From a bacterium (GTDB taxonomy: Bacteria; Planctomycetota; Planctomycetia; Planctomycetales; Planctomycetaceae), in assembly GCA_016124895.1 (NCBI GenBank), contig WGMU01000140.1:1-62632 (forward strand): a DNA stretch of 62,632 nt, written 5' to 3'. Positions within the stretch are counted from its first letter, which is position 1. Every line of letters begins with the position of its first letter. A program made the translations under genes and the position numbers. This document shows positions 45,110 to 53,841 of this stretch, piece by piece. The notes beneath the pieces were generated by a model. It was given only the letters and a program-made list of their open reading frames with translations, was not told the DNA's origin and did no database searches.

Positions 45110-46474
45110 TTACTCCACGACGGCGGCGACGGGGCCAAGCACCAGGACAGCAGCGCTGAAATAGATCACCACGCCGAAGACGTCGACCAGAGCGGCAATG
45201 AGCGGATTGCTCATCAGCGCAGGATCCATTCCCAGCTTTTTGAACAGGATAGGCAACATGGCGCCGGTGACTGTCCCCATCATAACCATCAGGAACACCG
45301 TCAGACTGACGACGGCTGCCTGAGGCAGCGTAACCATGCAGACCGCGGCGACGAATGACAGCGTCGAAAGACAGCCACCGAGCATCGAAGCGAGTTTCAG
45401 TTCGCGCAGGAAGATCGTCAGCTTGTCGCTGCTGTTGAGTTCCCGCGTCGCCATCTCGCGGATGATCAGCGTCGCGGACTGCGAACCAGCGTTACCACCG
45501 CTCGCCAGCACCAGTGGCACGAACCAGGCCATCCAGACATAGGCCTCCTGAATCGTCTCGAACTGCTTCATCGTGTAGGCCGTTGCGAGGGCCGCAATCA
45601 GCAGAATGACCAGCCAGACGCCGCGTTTCTGCGCGAGAATCAGCAGCGGCGTCGACATATAGCTGTCTTCAAACGGCAGCACGGCCGCCTGCATCTGCGC
45701 GTCTTCGTCGGCCTCTTCCTGAATAATGTCCAGGGCGTCGTCGTACGTGACGATGCCGACCAGCCGGTGCTGATTGTCGACAACCGGGATGGCCAGAAAG
45801 TCGTACTTCGCGACTTCCTGAGCGACGAACTCCTCGTCATCGTCGACGCGCACGGCAATCACGTCGCGGTGCATGATGTCCGCAAGCTTCGCCGTTCGTT
45901 TCGCCTGAATGAGTTCCCGCAGCGAGACGATGCCGTCCAGACGCCGCCCTTCGTCGACAATAAAGATGTAGTAAATCGTCTCACTGTCTGGAGCCTGCAC
46001 GCGCAACTGCTCGAATGCGTCGGCCACAGTGATTTCTTCCGGCAGCGACGCGTACTCCGTCGTCATGATCGAGCCCGCACTGCCGTCCGGATACGCCAGC
46101 AGCTTGCGAATGTCGGCGCGTTCCGCCTGAGCGATCAACGGCAGTAGCGCTTCGACCTGTTCGTCTTCCAGCAGACTCAGAAAGTCGACGCGATCGTCGG
46201 GAGCCATTTCCTCAATGAGCTTCGACAGTTCCTTGCGCGGCGCAACGTCGACGAGTTCAACCTGCCGAACACCTTCCAGAAACCCGAAGATTTCCGCCTG
46301 CCGCGCCGGCGGACACGACGCCAGCACTGTCCAGACCTCTTCCGTACTCAGGTCTTCAAGCACTTCCGCCAGCACTGCCGGATACAACGCATTGCAGAAT
46401 TCCGCCAGCGCAGGAACATCCTGTTCTGCGAGGCTTTCGCGGAGATCGGGCAGCAGCAGTGAGCGGTAAAACAC
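45110..46474 (-). CDS. mgtE: Magnesium transporter MgtE
   Basis: MgtE is a Mg2+-selective channel in the inner membrane, gated by cytoplasmic Mg2+. The protein has the N-domain (helical, to about 125), two CBS domains (about 130-255; IMTTEYASLPEEITVADAFE, IMHRDVIAVRVDDDEEFVAQ), a plug helix and five membrane helices with the family signature PLVLASGGNAGSQSATLIIR and the end VVIYFSAAVLVLG. I choose the GTG at 46474 as start: AGGAGG lies seven bases upstream of it (46487-46482), while the frame's first codon GTG 46507 has no site. This gives 454 residues, near the family's usual 450. It ends 47 bases from the convergent Pro-rich gene. Regulation in this family is often by an M-box riboswitch; none is seen here. 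Confidence 0.95.
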   Translation of the reverse strand: MFYRSLLLPDLRESLAEQDVPALAEFCNALYPAVLAEVLEDLSTEEVWTVLASCPPARQAEIFGFLEGVRQVELVDVAPRKELSKLIEEMAPDDRVDFLSLLEDEQVEALLPLIAQAERADIRKLLAYPDGSAGSIMTTEYASLPEEITVADAFEQLRVQAPDSETIYYIFIVDEGRRLDGIVSLRELIQAKRTAKLADIMHRDVIAVRVDDDEEFVAQEVAKYDFLAIPVVDNQHRLVGIVTYDDALDIIQEEADEDAQMQAAVLPFEDSYMSTPLLILAQKRGVWLVILLIAALATAYTMKQFETIQEAYVWMAWFVPLVLASGGNAGSQSATLIIREMATRELNSSDKLTIFLRELKLASMLGGCLSTLSFVAAVCMVTLPQAAVVSLTVFLMVMMGTVTGAMLPILFKKLGMDPALMSNPLIAALVDVFGVVIYFSAAVLVLGPVAAVVE

Positions 46475-47026
46475 AGGAAGTCCTCCTGGAACTTCGATCC
46501 AATCCACTCGTCAAATCATCGTTCGATGCGCGTCAATAGGCGAATCGGCCCAGTGTAGCGGCTCAAACCTGACGAACGGTATTTGGTCGGGCTGGCCGGA
46601 ACGGCATCACGCTTCTTTTCCGGTAAGGATTTCCTGATGCGTGTTGTTCCAGTGCCGGGCTTGAGAGCTGGCGGTCGCGCTGCGCGGGGGCAACAGGTGC
46701 AGATACGACTGATGTTGAGACCGACAATGATTCTCAGTGCCGCCGACGCATCCGTCGCAGCGTCTTTCGGTGCCTCTTCCAACTCTGGAAACGGTCATCT
46801 GCAACCACGTTGACGCAAACAACCAGAACCCCGGACCATTGCCATCGACAGCCACCGCCGACCGGTTCTTCAACAGGGTCTTACCTGGAAGTCAACGAAT
46901 TCCCAACTCGGAACACTGGAGATGCGAAGCCAACGGCAGAACCGCTCAACAAGAACACCCGAGCCAGCCGCCAGATGACGGCCAGTTCGGGTGGATTCGA
47001 TTCACCATTGAATCAAGCGTCGACGC
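46475..47026. other. Intergenic region upstream of mgtE
   Basis: These 552 bases hold only short open frames without recognisable motifs. The mgtE promoter should lie near the right of its start. I see no convincing riboswitch fold. Confidence 0.3.
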
Positions 47027-48784
47027 CTACCGGCCGAGCATGTCGACCAGCGGCCCGGCAATCGCGCCGCTTTCGCCGGACTTCCACATGAACCGGACGA
47101 GATCGATCATCACACCGCCACAGAGCAGCATTGCGATCGACGCCAGTAGTACGGCACTGAAGACGACGCCTCCCCATTCCTGCTCCACCGGAGCCATTGC
47201 AACGCCCGGTGATGGAGCCGCATATTCGCCTTGCGTGTCACCGCCGCCGAATTCGTCGTCGAATGCGTCGTCGTCGGCCATGAACTCTTCGTCGTCAGCG
47301 AAGTCCTCGATGTCATCATCAAAGACGTCATCGCCCAGGTCGTCGTCATCGAACGCGTCGTGCGCTTCCAGATCGAAGGTCTCTTCACTTTCGGCACCGG
47401 CTCGACTGACCGTCGCCGCCGAACCCGCAGTGACATCGTCGTCGTCAAACAACAGAACGCTGGTGTCGCCACTGCTGTCACCTTCCAGGTCACCGAGTTC
47501 GAATTCGCTCTCGTCGTCATCGGACTCGTACGCCGGCATCTGCACCAGCGTTTCCGAACTCGACTTGTCGAGATTCATCACGGGAATTGTGGCTTCCGTC
47601 GCGGATGAATCGAGCGACAGACCGCTGTCAGCAGGCATGTCGAGCGAAATACCACTGTCGGCAGGAACGTCGAGCGAGATACCGCTGTCCGCCGCCACGT
47701 CAAGCGTAATGCTTTCGTCGTCATCCATAGCCAGTGAGATATCGCTGTCGGTGCCGACATCAAGAGCGATACCACTGTCGTCGGCCATGTCGAGCGAGAT
47801 GCCGCTGTCCGGGTCAACGTCGAGAGCAATACCGCTGTCGCCACCCAGTTCGAGCATTCCACTTTCGTCGTCTGCATGCGCTTCCAGAACAATGCCGGCT
47901 TCGGTATCACCCAGTTTGACATCGCTGTCGCTTTCGCCAGCGGCGGGCAGCAGGCGAACGTCACTGTCCGAGTCTGCGCCGACCAGTTTGACGTCGCTGT
48001 CCGAGTCCGTATTGATCACGCGAATATCGCTGGCCAGAGCAATGTCGCTTCCGGAACCGCCGCCATCGATCGACAGGACATCGCTGTCGAGATCGGCCGA
48101 AGCACGCGGCGTGTCCTGAGCGAGCAGCCGAACGTCGCTGTCCGACACCTGACCCGAGATCAGAACATCGGCACTCGAGTCGGCCAGGGATTCATCATCA
48201 GCTTCGGAAGCCAGCTTAACGTCGCTGTCAGAACGATCGAGATCCAGTGCCAGGTCGCCACTGTCACCTTCATCCAGATCAAGATGCAGCTCTTCGGCCG
48301 AGTCTCCCAGCGAAAGCGGGATCGCAACGCTGCCGGAGCTGTCGCCATCATCATCGATCAGATCCATCTCCTCACTGGAATCACCCAGCGATACGGGAAT
48401 GTCGACACTGCTGGAATCGTCACTCTGATCCGAGACGAGATCCTGATCAAAGACCAGCCGCACGCCGCTGTCGGACGTTCCCTCGGTGCCTGCCAGGTCG
48501 TCGTCAGTGAGGATATTGCTGTCCGAGCGACGAATCTTTGTCGGCTGTTCGGCGATTTCATCGTCGTCGTCGAGCACGTTATCGCCGCCAAAAATCGGTA
48601 CTTCTGGCGAAGAGTCCGCCTGAATCGTCCGCGCGTATTCGTCGAGGTCCGCCGGTCGGAACTTCCAGCTCCCGCGGTCGTTGAAACCGCGAATGTCGCC
48701 CCTGGCCCGCGCGTCTTTCAACTGCTCTTCGGTAATGCCGATTTGTGCCGCGGCTTCTTCCAGACTCAGATACTTCTTTGCCAT
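47027..48784 (-). CDS. HTH / acidic-repeat / transmembrane protein
   Basis: I start at ATG 48784 (MAKKYLSLEEAAAQIGITEE), not at the TTG 9 bases upstream. Residues 1-60 form a MerR/excisionase-like winged helix: LSLEEAAAQIGITEEQLKDA, then RGSWKFRPADLDEYAR. Residues 60 to about 440 are extremely acidic, Asp/Ser-rich and repetitive, first with DSDVKL units, then with a ten-residue unit of the form DSGISLDxxA repeated about nine times. A more Glu/Asp-rich stretch (DDDDLGDDVFDDDIEDFADD) precedes one C-terminal transmembrane helix (VVFSAVLLASIAMLLCGGVM, about 540-560). So a DNA- or protein-binding head is joined by a long acidic tether to the membrane. I do not know the function. Related architectures occur in other planctomycetes as far as I recall. 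Confidence 0.85.
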   Translation of the reverse strand: MAKKYLSLEEAAAQIGITEEQLKDARARGDIRGFNDRGSWKFRPADLDEYARTIQADSSPEVPIFGGDNVLDDDDEIAEQPTKIRRSDSNILTDDDLAGTEGTSDSGVRLVFDQDLVSDQSDDSSSVDIPVSLGDSSEEMDLIDDDGDSSGSVAIPLSLGDSAEELHLDLDEGDSGDLALDLDRSDSDVKLASEADDESLADSSADVLISGQVSDSDVRLLAQDTPRASADLDSDVLSIDGGGSGSDIALASDIRVINTDSDSDVKLVGADSDSDVRLLPAAGESDSDVKLGDTEAGIVLEAHADDESGMLELGGDSGIALDVDPDSGISLDMADDSGIALDVGTDSDISLAMDDDESITLDVAADSGISLDVPADSGISLDMPADSGLSLDSSATEATIPVMNLDKSSSETLVQMPAYESDDDESEFELGDLEGDSSGDTSVLLFDDDDVTAGSAATVSRAGAESEETFDLEAHDAFDDDDLGDDVFDDDIEDFADDEEFMADDDAFDDEFGGGDTQGEYAAPSPGVAMAPVEQEWGGVVFSAVLLASIAMLLCGGVMIDLVRFMWKSGESGAIAGPLVDMLGR

Positions 48785-49210
48785 GAGATCCAACCAGTCA
48801 AAAGGACAGGGCCGTCAGACTTCCGGCACCGGAATGCCGAGCGGGTTTTGCCAGCACGGTTCGGCGGACGACCTCTCGGTTCGCTCGAAAATGTTGTCGT
48901 AACCTCAGTTCCCTCAGCAGATTGCGACCGAAAAAATGGAGTCCTGCATTCTACGAGGCCCCCCTCCCGATTCAACCGCGAGTTTCTGCAACGGATGGAT
49001 TCGCCCGTCCGCCCGCCTGTTCACAGCAGCAGTGAGGCTGCAAAGTCTGTCACTCCCGCTGAGAGTATCCGCCTGATCGACGGGACGTGCCGGGCAATTG
49101 AGCGCAGCCCCCCCAAACCGGCAGTCTCCTCGAGGCATCTTTCCGGGATGTCACTTACGTCCGGATTACGCCGACTCGATCGCTTCGACAGTTTGCAGCC
49201 GTTAATTCGA
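48785..49210. other. Intergenic region between two minus-strand genes
   Basis: These 426 bases show no gene I can support. The promoter of the HTH / acidic-repeat gene should be on the minus strand close to its start. I cannot place boxes with confidence. Confidence 0.3.
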
Positions 49211-50455
49211 TCAATCGTTATCTGCGGGGCTCATCGCCGACGTCCCACGGTCTGCTCGGCCAGTTGCTGACGGACGTGCCACTTTGACTCCCGTTGCGCA
49301 GCACGCGGAAGCGGTCGCGAAACATGCCAGCAAGGCGTAAACGCCCCCGTCGCTGTCAATCTTCCCCGCGAAGAATGGACCGAGCGCGCCGATGCCGAAA
49401 CACATCATGTTGCTGAAGCCGTAACCCGTGCTGCGTCGCGAGGCCGGGATCACTTGAGCAATCAGACTGTTGTAGATGGGCTGATTCATGAAGTGAATCA
49501 GTGCCAGCAGACACGCGGCGACAAAACGCTGCGGCCCCTCGGCCACAGACATCCACAACAGCGGCGGCACATTGCCGAACAGCACCAGCACGAGTAGCAG
49601 TTCCAGTCGACCCGGCCGACACAGCCGTCCGGCGATGGCCTGCCCAACGGCCGCGCAGAGCAGCACCGCCGTCGCCAGAGCGTTGCGGAAACTCTCGTCC
49701 GTCCAGCCATCCGGCTTGAGTCCCGCTCCGTCCATATACCGTGGGAGAAACTGCATAAACGCCGCATAGACGAAGCCCGATAACGCTCCCGACAGAACGA
49801 GCACCAGAAACTGCCGCCACGGAATCGGCTCGGCATCCGCAGCCGGTTTCGGAGCAGTTGCCAAAAGGGCGTTCCGGGTTCGCTCACGTCGAGCCGACAC
49901 ACCAAGCAGAACGGCGATGATCAGTGCCGGTATCGTCAGCAGCAGGTAATAGTCACGCCAGGAAACGCTGCCGCTCTGAAATACCAGCGAGGCGCAGAAC
50001 GGGGCTCCGGCGATGCCCAGCGACCCCAGGATACCGTGCCAGCCGAGCGCCGCGCCTCGGTTTTCCGGAGTCGATGCGCGCGAGATCAGCGCCAGTCCCG
50101 CCGGGTGATAGATGCTCGCAAAGCAGCCCATCGCAAACATGACGCCTGCCAGAATGCCGAACGTCGGCGCCCACCAGGTCAGCACAGCCGTCATCGAACA
50201 ACCAAGCAGATAGACGATCAGCAGCGGCTTCGAGCCGAATCGGTCGGCCAGCCAGCCGGCCACGATCGCCCCCAGCCCGAACGGCAACCGCCACAGCAGA
50301 CCGAGTTCGCCGGTCTGCTCTTTGCCGACGCCCGGAAAGTCCGCCGCAATCATCTGCTCGACCGCCGGCAGCGCTAGCTCGAACGTATGCACCAGCGCAT
50401 GAGCACACGACACCAGCAGCACCAGGCGAAACGTCGAAGCAGGCAGGCGCGTCAT
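49211..50455 (-). CDS. Major facilitator superfamily transporter
   Basis: The ATG 50455 has AAAGGA about nine bases upstream and opens into the first membrane helix (FRLVLLVSCAHALVHTFELA); the frame extends 27 codons further up without a hydrophobic start. The 415-residue protein has about 12 hydrophobic segments in two halves and the MFS loop motif between helices 2 and 3 (GWLADRFGSKPLL, the G-x-L-aD-r-x-G motif). A long loop (RRERTRNALLATAPKPAADA) joins the halves. The helix 1 residues (AHALVHTFELALP) and the YHPAGLALISR segment resemble the fosmidomycin-resistance (Fsr-like) branch. The substrate cannot be told. It is downstream of folK in the minus-strand run. Confidence 0.85.
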   Translation of the reverse strand: MTRLPASTFRLVLLVSCAHALVHTFELALPAVEQMIAADFPGVGKEQTGELGLLWRLPFGLGAIVAGWLADRFGSKPLLIVYLLGCSMTAVLTWWAPTFGILAGVMFAMGCFASIYHPAGLALISRASTPENRGAALGWHGILGSLGIAGAPFCASLVFQSGSVSWRDYYLLLTIPALIIAVLLGVSARRERTRNALLATAPKPAADAEPIPWRQFLVLVLSGALSGFVYAAFMQFLPRYMDGAGLKPDGWTDESFRNALATAVLLCAAVGQAIAGRLCRPGRLELLLVLVLFGNVPPLLWMSVAEGPQRFVAACLLALIHFMNQPIYNSLIAQVIPASRRSTGYGFSNMMCFGIGALGPFFAGKIDSDGGVYALLACFATASACCATGVKVARPSATGRADRGTSAMSPADND

Positions 50456-50559
50456 GCAGTGAGTCCTTTGAGGTGGCGCATCAGAGCGGATCCTGCAGAT
50501 CGCCGCAAACGGCAGGCGTATCGTCGGAGCCGGCAACGGTCTGAGCGGCTGGCCCGGAA

Positions 50560-51297
50560 TCAGGTTCGCTCGATCTTTCCGACCGCGGCAGCGAGCACAT
50601 CGGTCAGAACCTGCGGCGTATACTCGGCGCAGCGCAACAGCAGTGACTCATCGTCTGTCGGTGCCTGCTGACGGGAATCGCCAAACCAGAGGGCCAGCGA
50701 GGCGGCACGAGCGGGTTCCGCTCGCGACGGAAGCTCGACTTTGATTTCCTTCGACCGATCCTCCGCGACAAATCTGTCGACAACGCCACGGACGTCTGCG
50801 ATGTCACATTCACCGCCTATCTGCAGCCGAAACGGCCTCTGTCGCAACCTCGCTGCGAGTTCGAGAATGCTCAGCGAAAACCGCGGCGGGACAACGTTTG
50901 GAATCAATTCGGCCAGCGGTCCCAGCACAAACCGGCGATACCAGAAGTGCGGATGCGGTACGGTCAGCGTTTCCGATTCGACGATTTTGTCTCCATACAG
51001 AATCAGATCGAGGTCCAGCGTCCGTGGTCCCCAGCGAACCGCGCGCGTCCGACCGGCCGAGTTTTCAACACGCTGCAGTTCAGCCAGCAGAACGTACGGA
51101 TCGAGTGACGTCGCGAAGACACAGGCCGCATTCCAGAACGGATCGCCTGCAGCGCTTCCCATCGGAGTCGACCGAAACAGGTGGCTGCAGTGCAGATCGG
51201 AGATCGACTCGTGCCGAGCGAGTTCCTCGCAGGCTGCCGCAATCGTCGCAGGCACGTCGCCGAGGTTGCCACCAATCGCCACTGCCGCCTGAATCAT
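50560..51297 (-). CDS. folK: FolK, 6-hydroxymethyldihydropterin pyrophosphokinase, with C-terminal extension
   Basis: FolK transfers pyrophosphate from ATP to 6-hydroxymethyl-7,8-dihydropterin in folate synthesis. From ATG 51297 the protein begins MIQAAVAIGGNLGDVPATI, the family's start, with GDPFWNAACVF in the middle and the signature RWGPRTLDLDLILYG at about 89-102, including the two metal-binding Asp residues (D95, D97). Then come VPHPHFWYRRFVLGPLAELI and the end of the catalytic domain near residue 160. About 85 more residues (from RLQIGGECDIADVRGVVDRF) form a separate C-terminal part that usual FolK proteins of about 160 residues lack. The start at 51402 is unlikely because it adds 35 residues before the conserved strand. 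It sits between an MFS and a VWA gene on the minus strand. Confidence 0.92.
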   Translation of the reverse strand: MIQAAVAIGGNLGDVPATIAAACEELARHESISDLHCSHLFRSTPMGSAAGDPFWNAACVFATSLDPYVLLAELQRVENSAGRTRAVRWGPRTLDLDLILYGDKIVESETLTVPHPHFWYRRFVLGPLAELIPNVVPPRFSLSILELAARLRQRPFRLQIGGECDIADVRGVVDRFVAEDRSKEIKVELPSRAEPARAASLALWFGDSRQQAPTDDESLLLRCAEYTPQVLTDVLAAAVGKIERT

Positions 51298-51457
51298 GAC
51301 CAGCCGCCGGTTTAAATTCGATCTAATGAGTTGAGCGACGTCGATGACCACGTCGATGGCCGGAGTCGGGCTGAGCCTGTGAAGGAAGGCCCGGAGTTTC
51401 ACTCGTGCGTCGCTCCAGTTCCGGCTACCTCACCGCGCTCAACCGCCGGCCTGAGTC

Positions 51458-52480
51458 TCAGAAACTGCGCACGTCACGATAGCGGTACGTGCCACCGTTC
51501 TGGCGGGCCAGACGTTTGAGATAGTTATCCAGGGCGAGATCGCCGCCTTTACCAAACTCGACGCAATGGATCTGCGTTCGGCCGCGATTGTACTGGCGGA
51601 TGTCGTCGAGGGCCGCGGCCGAGAGGGGCTCCGTGGCGTCGGTCAGAAAATACAGGTGCTCGGCCCGATAGCTCAGTGCCTTCATCAGCGCCGGCAGGTG
51701 AGTCGTTCCGCCTTCGGGAGTCATTCGTTTAATAAACTGGCCAGCCAGCGTCTTATTGATATCCGTCGCCCACTGCAGTCCCGGCGGCTTCCCGCTGATC
51801 GTCAGTTGCTCGTACGTGTTGTTGTAAAACAGCACATGAAACTGCTGCGTCGAATCGAGGCTGTTGATACTCGCCAGCAGTTCGCGCTTCGCGACGGCAA
51901 GCTGCCGGTAGTCGCCCATGCTGCCGGACCGATCGACGAGATAAACGAACTTCGTCCCCTCGACTTTGATATCGAAGAACGACGTCTGGCCGTGCGCCGC
52001 CGAGAGTAGCGCGGTCGGCGATGGCGCGCCTTCGAGTCCAGTCAGCGCGTCGGCGGCTGACGCGGATGTTGCCTGCTTCAGCGGTGAGCCGGCTCCGACG
52101 ACATCGGCGATTTCGGTCTCGGGGAGTTCAAGCAGGTCGGAGGGCAGTTCCGGCAGACTCTCCGTCGCGGCCGTTGCGACTTCGGCTTCGCTGGGTTGAC
52201 GGTCTTCGGCGAGCTGATTTTCTTCGGGCGCTGGATGGTCCGAAGTCTTTTCAGCGTCGGCGGTTTCGGCCTGATCCGCAGCGTTTTTGACATAAATGCC
52301 GACCTCACGGAAATCATTCTCAGTTGCACCCGAGTTCCCGCTGTCCCAGTGCTGCAGGCTCAGTAGAAACAGCAGCAGCAGCAACCCGTGGCAGACGACC
52401 GACGCAAACCAGCTCGGCAGCGTCATCCGCTTCACGGCATCGCCGCGGCTTATTTGCGGTGGTGTCCAGGTTTGCTCCAT
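51458..52480 (-). CDS. Membrane-anchored VWA-domain protein
   Basis: This 340-residue protein has a cytoplasmic N-terminus, one membrane helix (WFASVVCHGLLLLLFLLSLQ, about 24-43), a long acidic, Pro/Glu-rich linker (about 60-165), and a C-terminal von Willebrand A domain. The VWA domain starts FVYLVDRSGSMGDYRQLAVA with an intact MIDAS D-R-S-G-S at about 183-187, and continues with EGGTTHLPALMKALSYRA and LYFLTDATEPLS. The layout of an N-terminal anchor plus extended linker is TonB-like, but the C-terminal domain is not TonB. The start is ATG 52480, though GTG 52483 is possible. It lies 30 bases after the LolA-like gene. VWA domains of this type bind protein partners through a metal ion; the partner is unknown. 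Confidence 0.85.
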   Translation of the reverse strand: MEQTWTPPQISRGDAVKRMTLPSWFASVVCHGLLLLLFLLSLQHWDSGNSGATENDFREVGIYVKNAADQAETADAEKTSDHPAPEENQLAEDRQPSEAEVATAATESLPELPSDLLELPETEIADVVGAGSPLKQATSASAADALTGLEGAPSPTALLSAAHGQTSFFDIKVEGTKFVYLVDRSGSMGDYRQLAVAKRELLASINSLDSTQQFHVLFYNNTYEQLTISGKPPGLQWATDINKTLAGQFIKRMTPEGGTTHLPALMKALSYRAEHLYFLTDATEPLSAAALDDIRQYNRGRTQIHCVEFGKGGDLALDNYLKRLARQNGGTYRYRDVRSF

Positions 52481-52510
52481 CACGCGGTCTCAACTCAGCG
52501 CTGCAGATGA

Positions 52511-53551
52511 CTACTGGCCAGCGGGTTCGGAGACTCCGCCAGTTCCAGCGGCGGGCGCCACCTTCTCTTCCGGTGGTTTGAACTGATTCACGTACGCCTG
52601 TGTGACGTCTTCCGGAGCGACGGTCGCTGGTGGTTTGAAGGCGAAGAGCGACTCGTCGAGCGTGTCCGGCCAGGCCACTTCAGTAAAATCGATCGTGACC
52701 ATTGGGTACCGGCGGTCGTCCTCGTCCGCTTTCAGATACATGATACGTCGTGGGAAAAGCGAGTCCTGCTCGAAGTAGAGCCGGACCTGATCGGGAACCG
52801 TGGGCGGCAGGTCTCGGTCGGCTGGGGCATTCGGGCCGAGAATCCTGTCTCGAAAGCTGCGTTTCCAGCCGCCTTCAATTACGACGAATGTTCGATCGCT
52901 CGCATCCTGCTCCCACTGAGCCTCGAACTGCACGGACTTCTGAATCGACGCCAGCAGCCCCTGCAAGCCGCCGAGACCGAGTTCCGCGGTCAGAACGTTC
53001 TGCGCCGAAAACCCAGCCTGGCTCGCGGCACTGATGATCTGCTGAACGTTGCGGCGAGTGACCCGCTGCTGGCTGCCGATGTCGGAATACGTCCAGAGGA
53101 GCTGTCCGTCACAGACCTCGACCAGCTTTCCGAAGGTGCCACCGACCTGGACCTCGTATTCGAGCCGCAGCTTCAGGTCCGAGCCTTTGAAATAGCGGCC
53201 CTCCATCTTGAACTGCCGCTCGCCAATACGGACCGTCTGTTCGAGCTTGGCGTCAATAAAGCGGTAGCCGTTCAGTTTGTCGTGTGCCTGCTGCAGCGTT
53301 CGCAGGGCGGATGCCCCGGATTGCTCGTTCCGCCGCACCGTCGTTTCGCTGCCGGCCTGCTTCGCGGCGTCTGGCTGGGATGACTCTGATTGCGCTGTCG
53401 CGGCTGATTTTCCAGCCTGCTCAGCAGCCGTCGGAGACGCTTCTTTGGGCGAGTCCTGACCGAATGCGGAGCTGGCCTGCCCGGAATGGAGGGCGTAACC
53501 GGTGACTGCAGCGAGAGTTAGACTCAGTGTTAAAACAGGAAGAGTTTTCAT
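52511..53551 (-). CDS. Periplasmic LolA-like (lipoprotein-carrier fold) protein
   Basis: From ATG 53551 the protein (346 aa) has a signal peptide (MKTLPVLTLSLTLAAVTGYA) cleaved near AFGQ. Next is a low-complexity Ala/Gln/Ser linker, then a conserved domain from about residue 85: LRTLQQAHDKLNGYRFIDAK, VRIGERQFKMEGRYFKGSDL, LVEVCDGQLLWTYSDIGSQQ and later YPMVTIDFTEVAWPDTLDES with FAFKPP near the end. This order is that of the outer-membrane lipoprotein-sorting / LolA-LolB beta-sheet fold (planctomycete versions are often named DUF1571/LolA-like). It may carry lipid or lipoproteins. The upstream frame to 53701 shows no signal and is rejected. A VWA gene follows 30 bases later. Confidence 0.75.
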   Translation of the reverse strand: MKTLPVLTLSLTLAAVTGYALHSGQASSAFGQDSPKEASPTAAEQAGKSAATAQSESSQPDAAKQAGSETTVRRNEQSGASALRTLQQAHDKLNGYRFIDAKLEQTVRIGERQFKMEGRYFKGSDLKLRLEYEVQVGGTFGKLVEVCDGQLLWTYSDIGSQQRVTRRNVQQIISAASQAGFSAQNVLTAELGLGGLQGLLASIQKSVQFEAQWEQDASDRTFVVIEGGWKRSFRDRILGPNAPADRDLPPTVPDQVRLYFEQDSLFPRRIMYLKADEDDRRYPMVTIDFTEVAWPDTLDESLFAFKPPATVAPEDVTQAYVNQFKPPEEKVAPAAGTGGVSEPAGQ

Positions 53552-53841
53552 GTCAGGCCGAAAACGACGGATTTGCCAAAGATTCCAGTCGCAGCAGTCC
53601 GACAAAGGAAGAGGTGAATCCGGAGCGTTCCGAATTCCGCGCGTCGGACCTGCGAGGTCGGGCGGCATTCTGGCAGGCGGCGCAGTCAGCGTCGACGCCA
53701 AAGTGGGACGGTCAAACTCGAACGGGAAATCCAGACGCAGAAGCGCCGTGCTGCCTGCGAATCAAATCCAAAGGGAGAGGTGCGGACGGAGCGTGCGCAC
53801 CGACGGGAAGTGGCTGAAAACTCTGGTCGCGAGGGAACGTA

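Noticed and set aside
46737-48119. Plus-strand frame of 460 codons rich in Ser
   Set aside because: It is the complement of the acidic repeats of the minus-strand HTH protein; runs of SSS mirror Asp codons.
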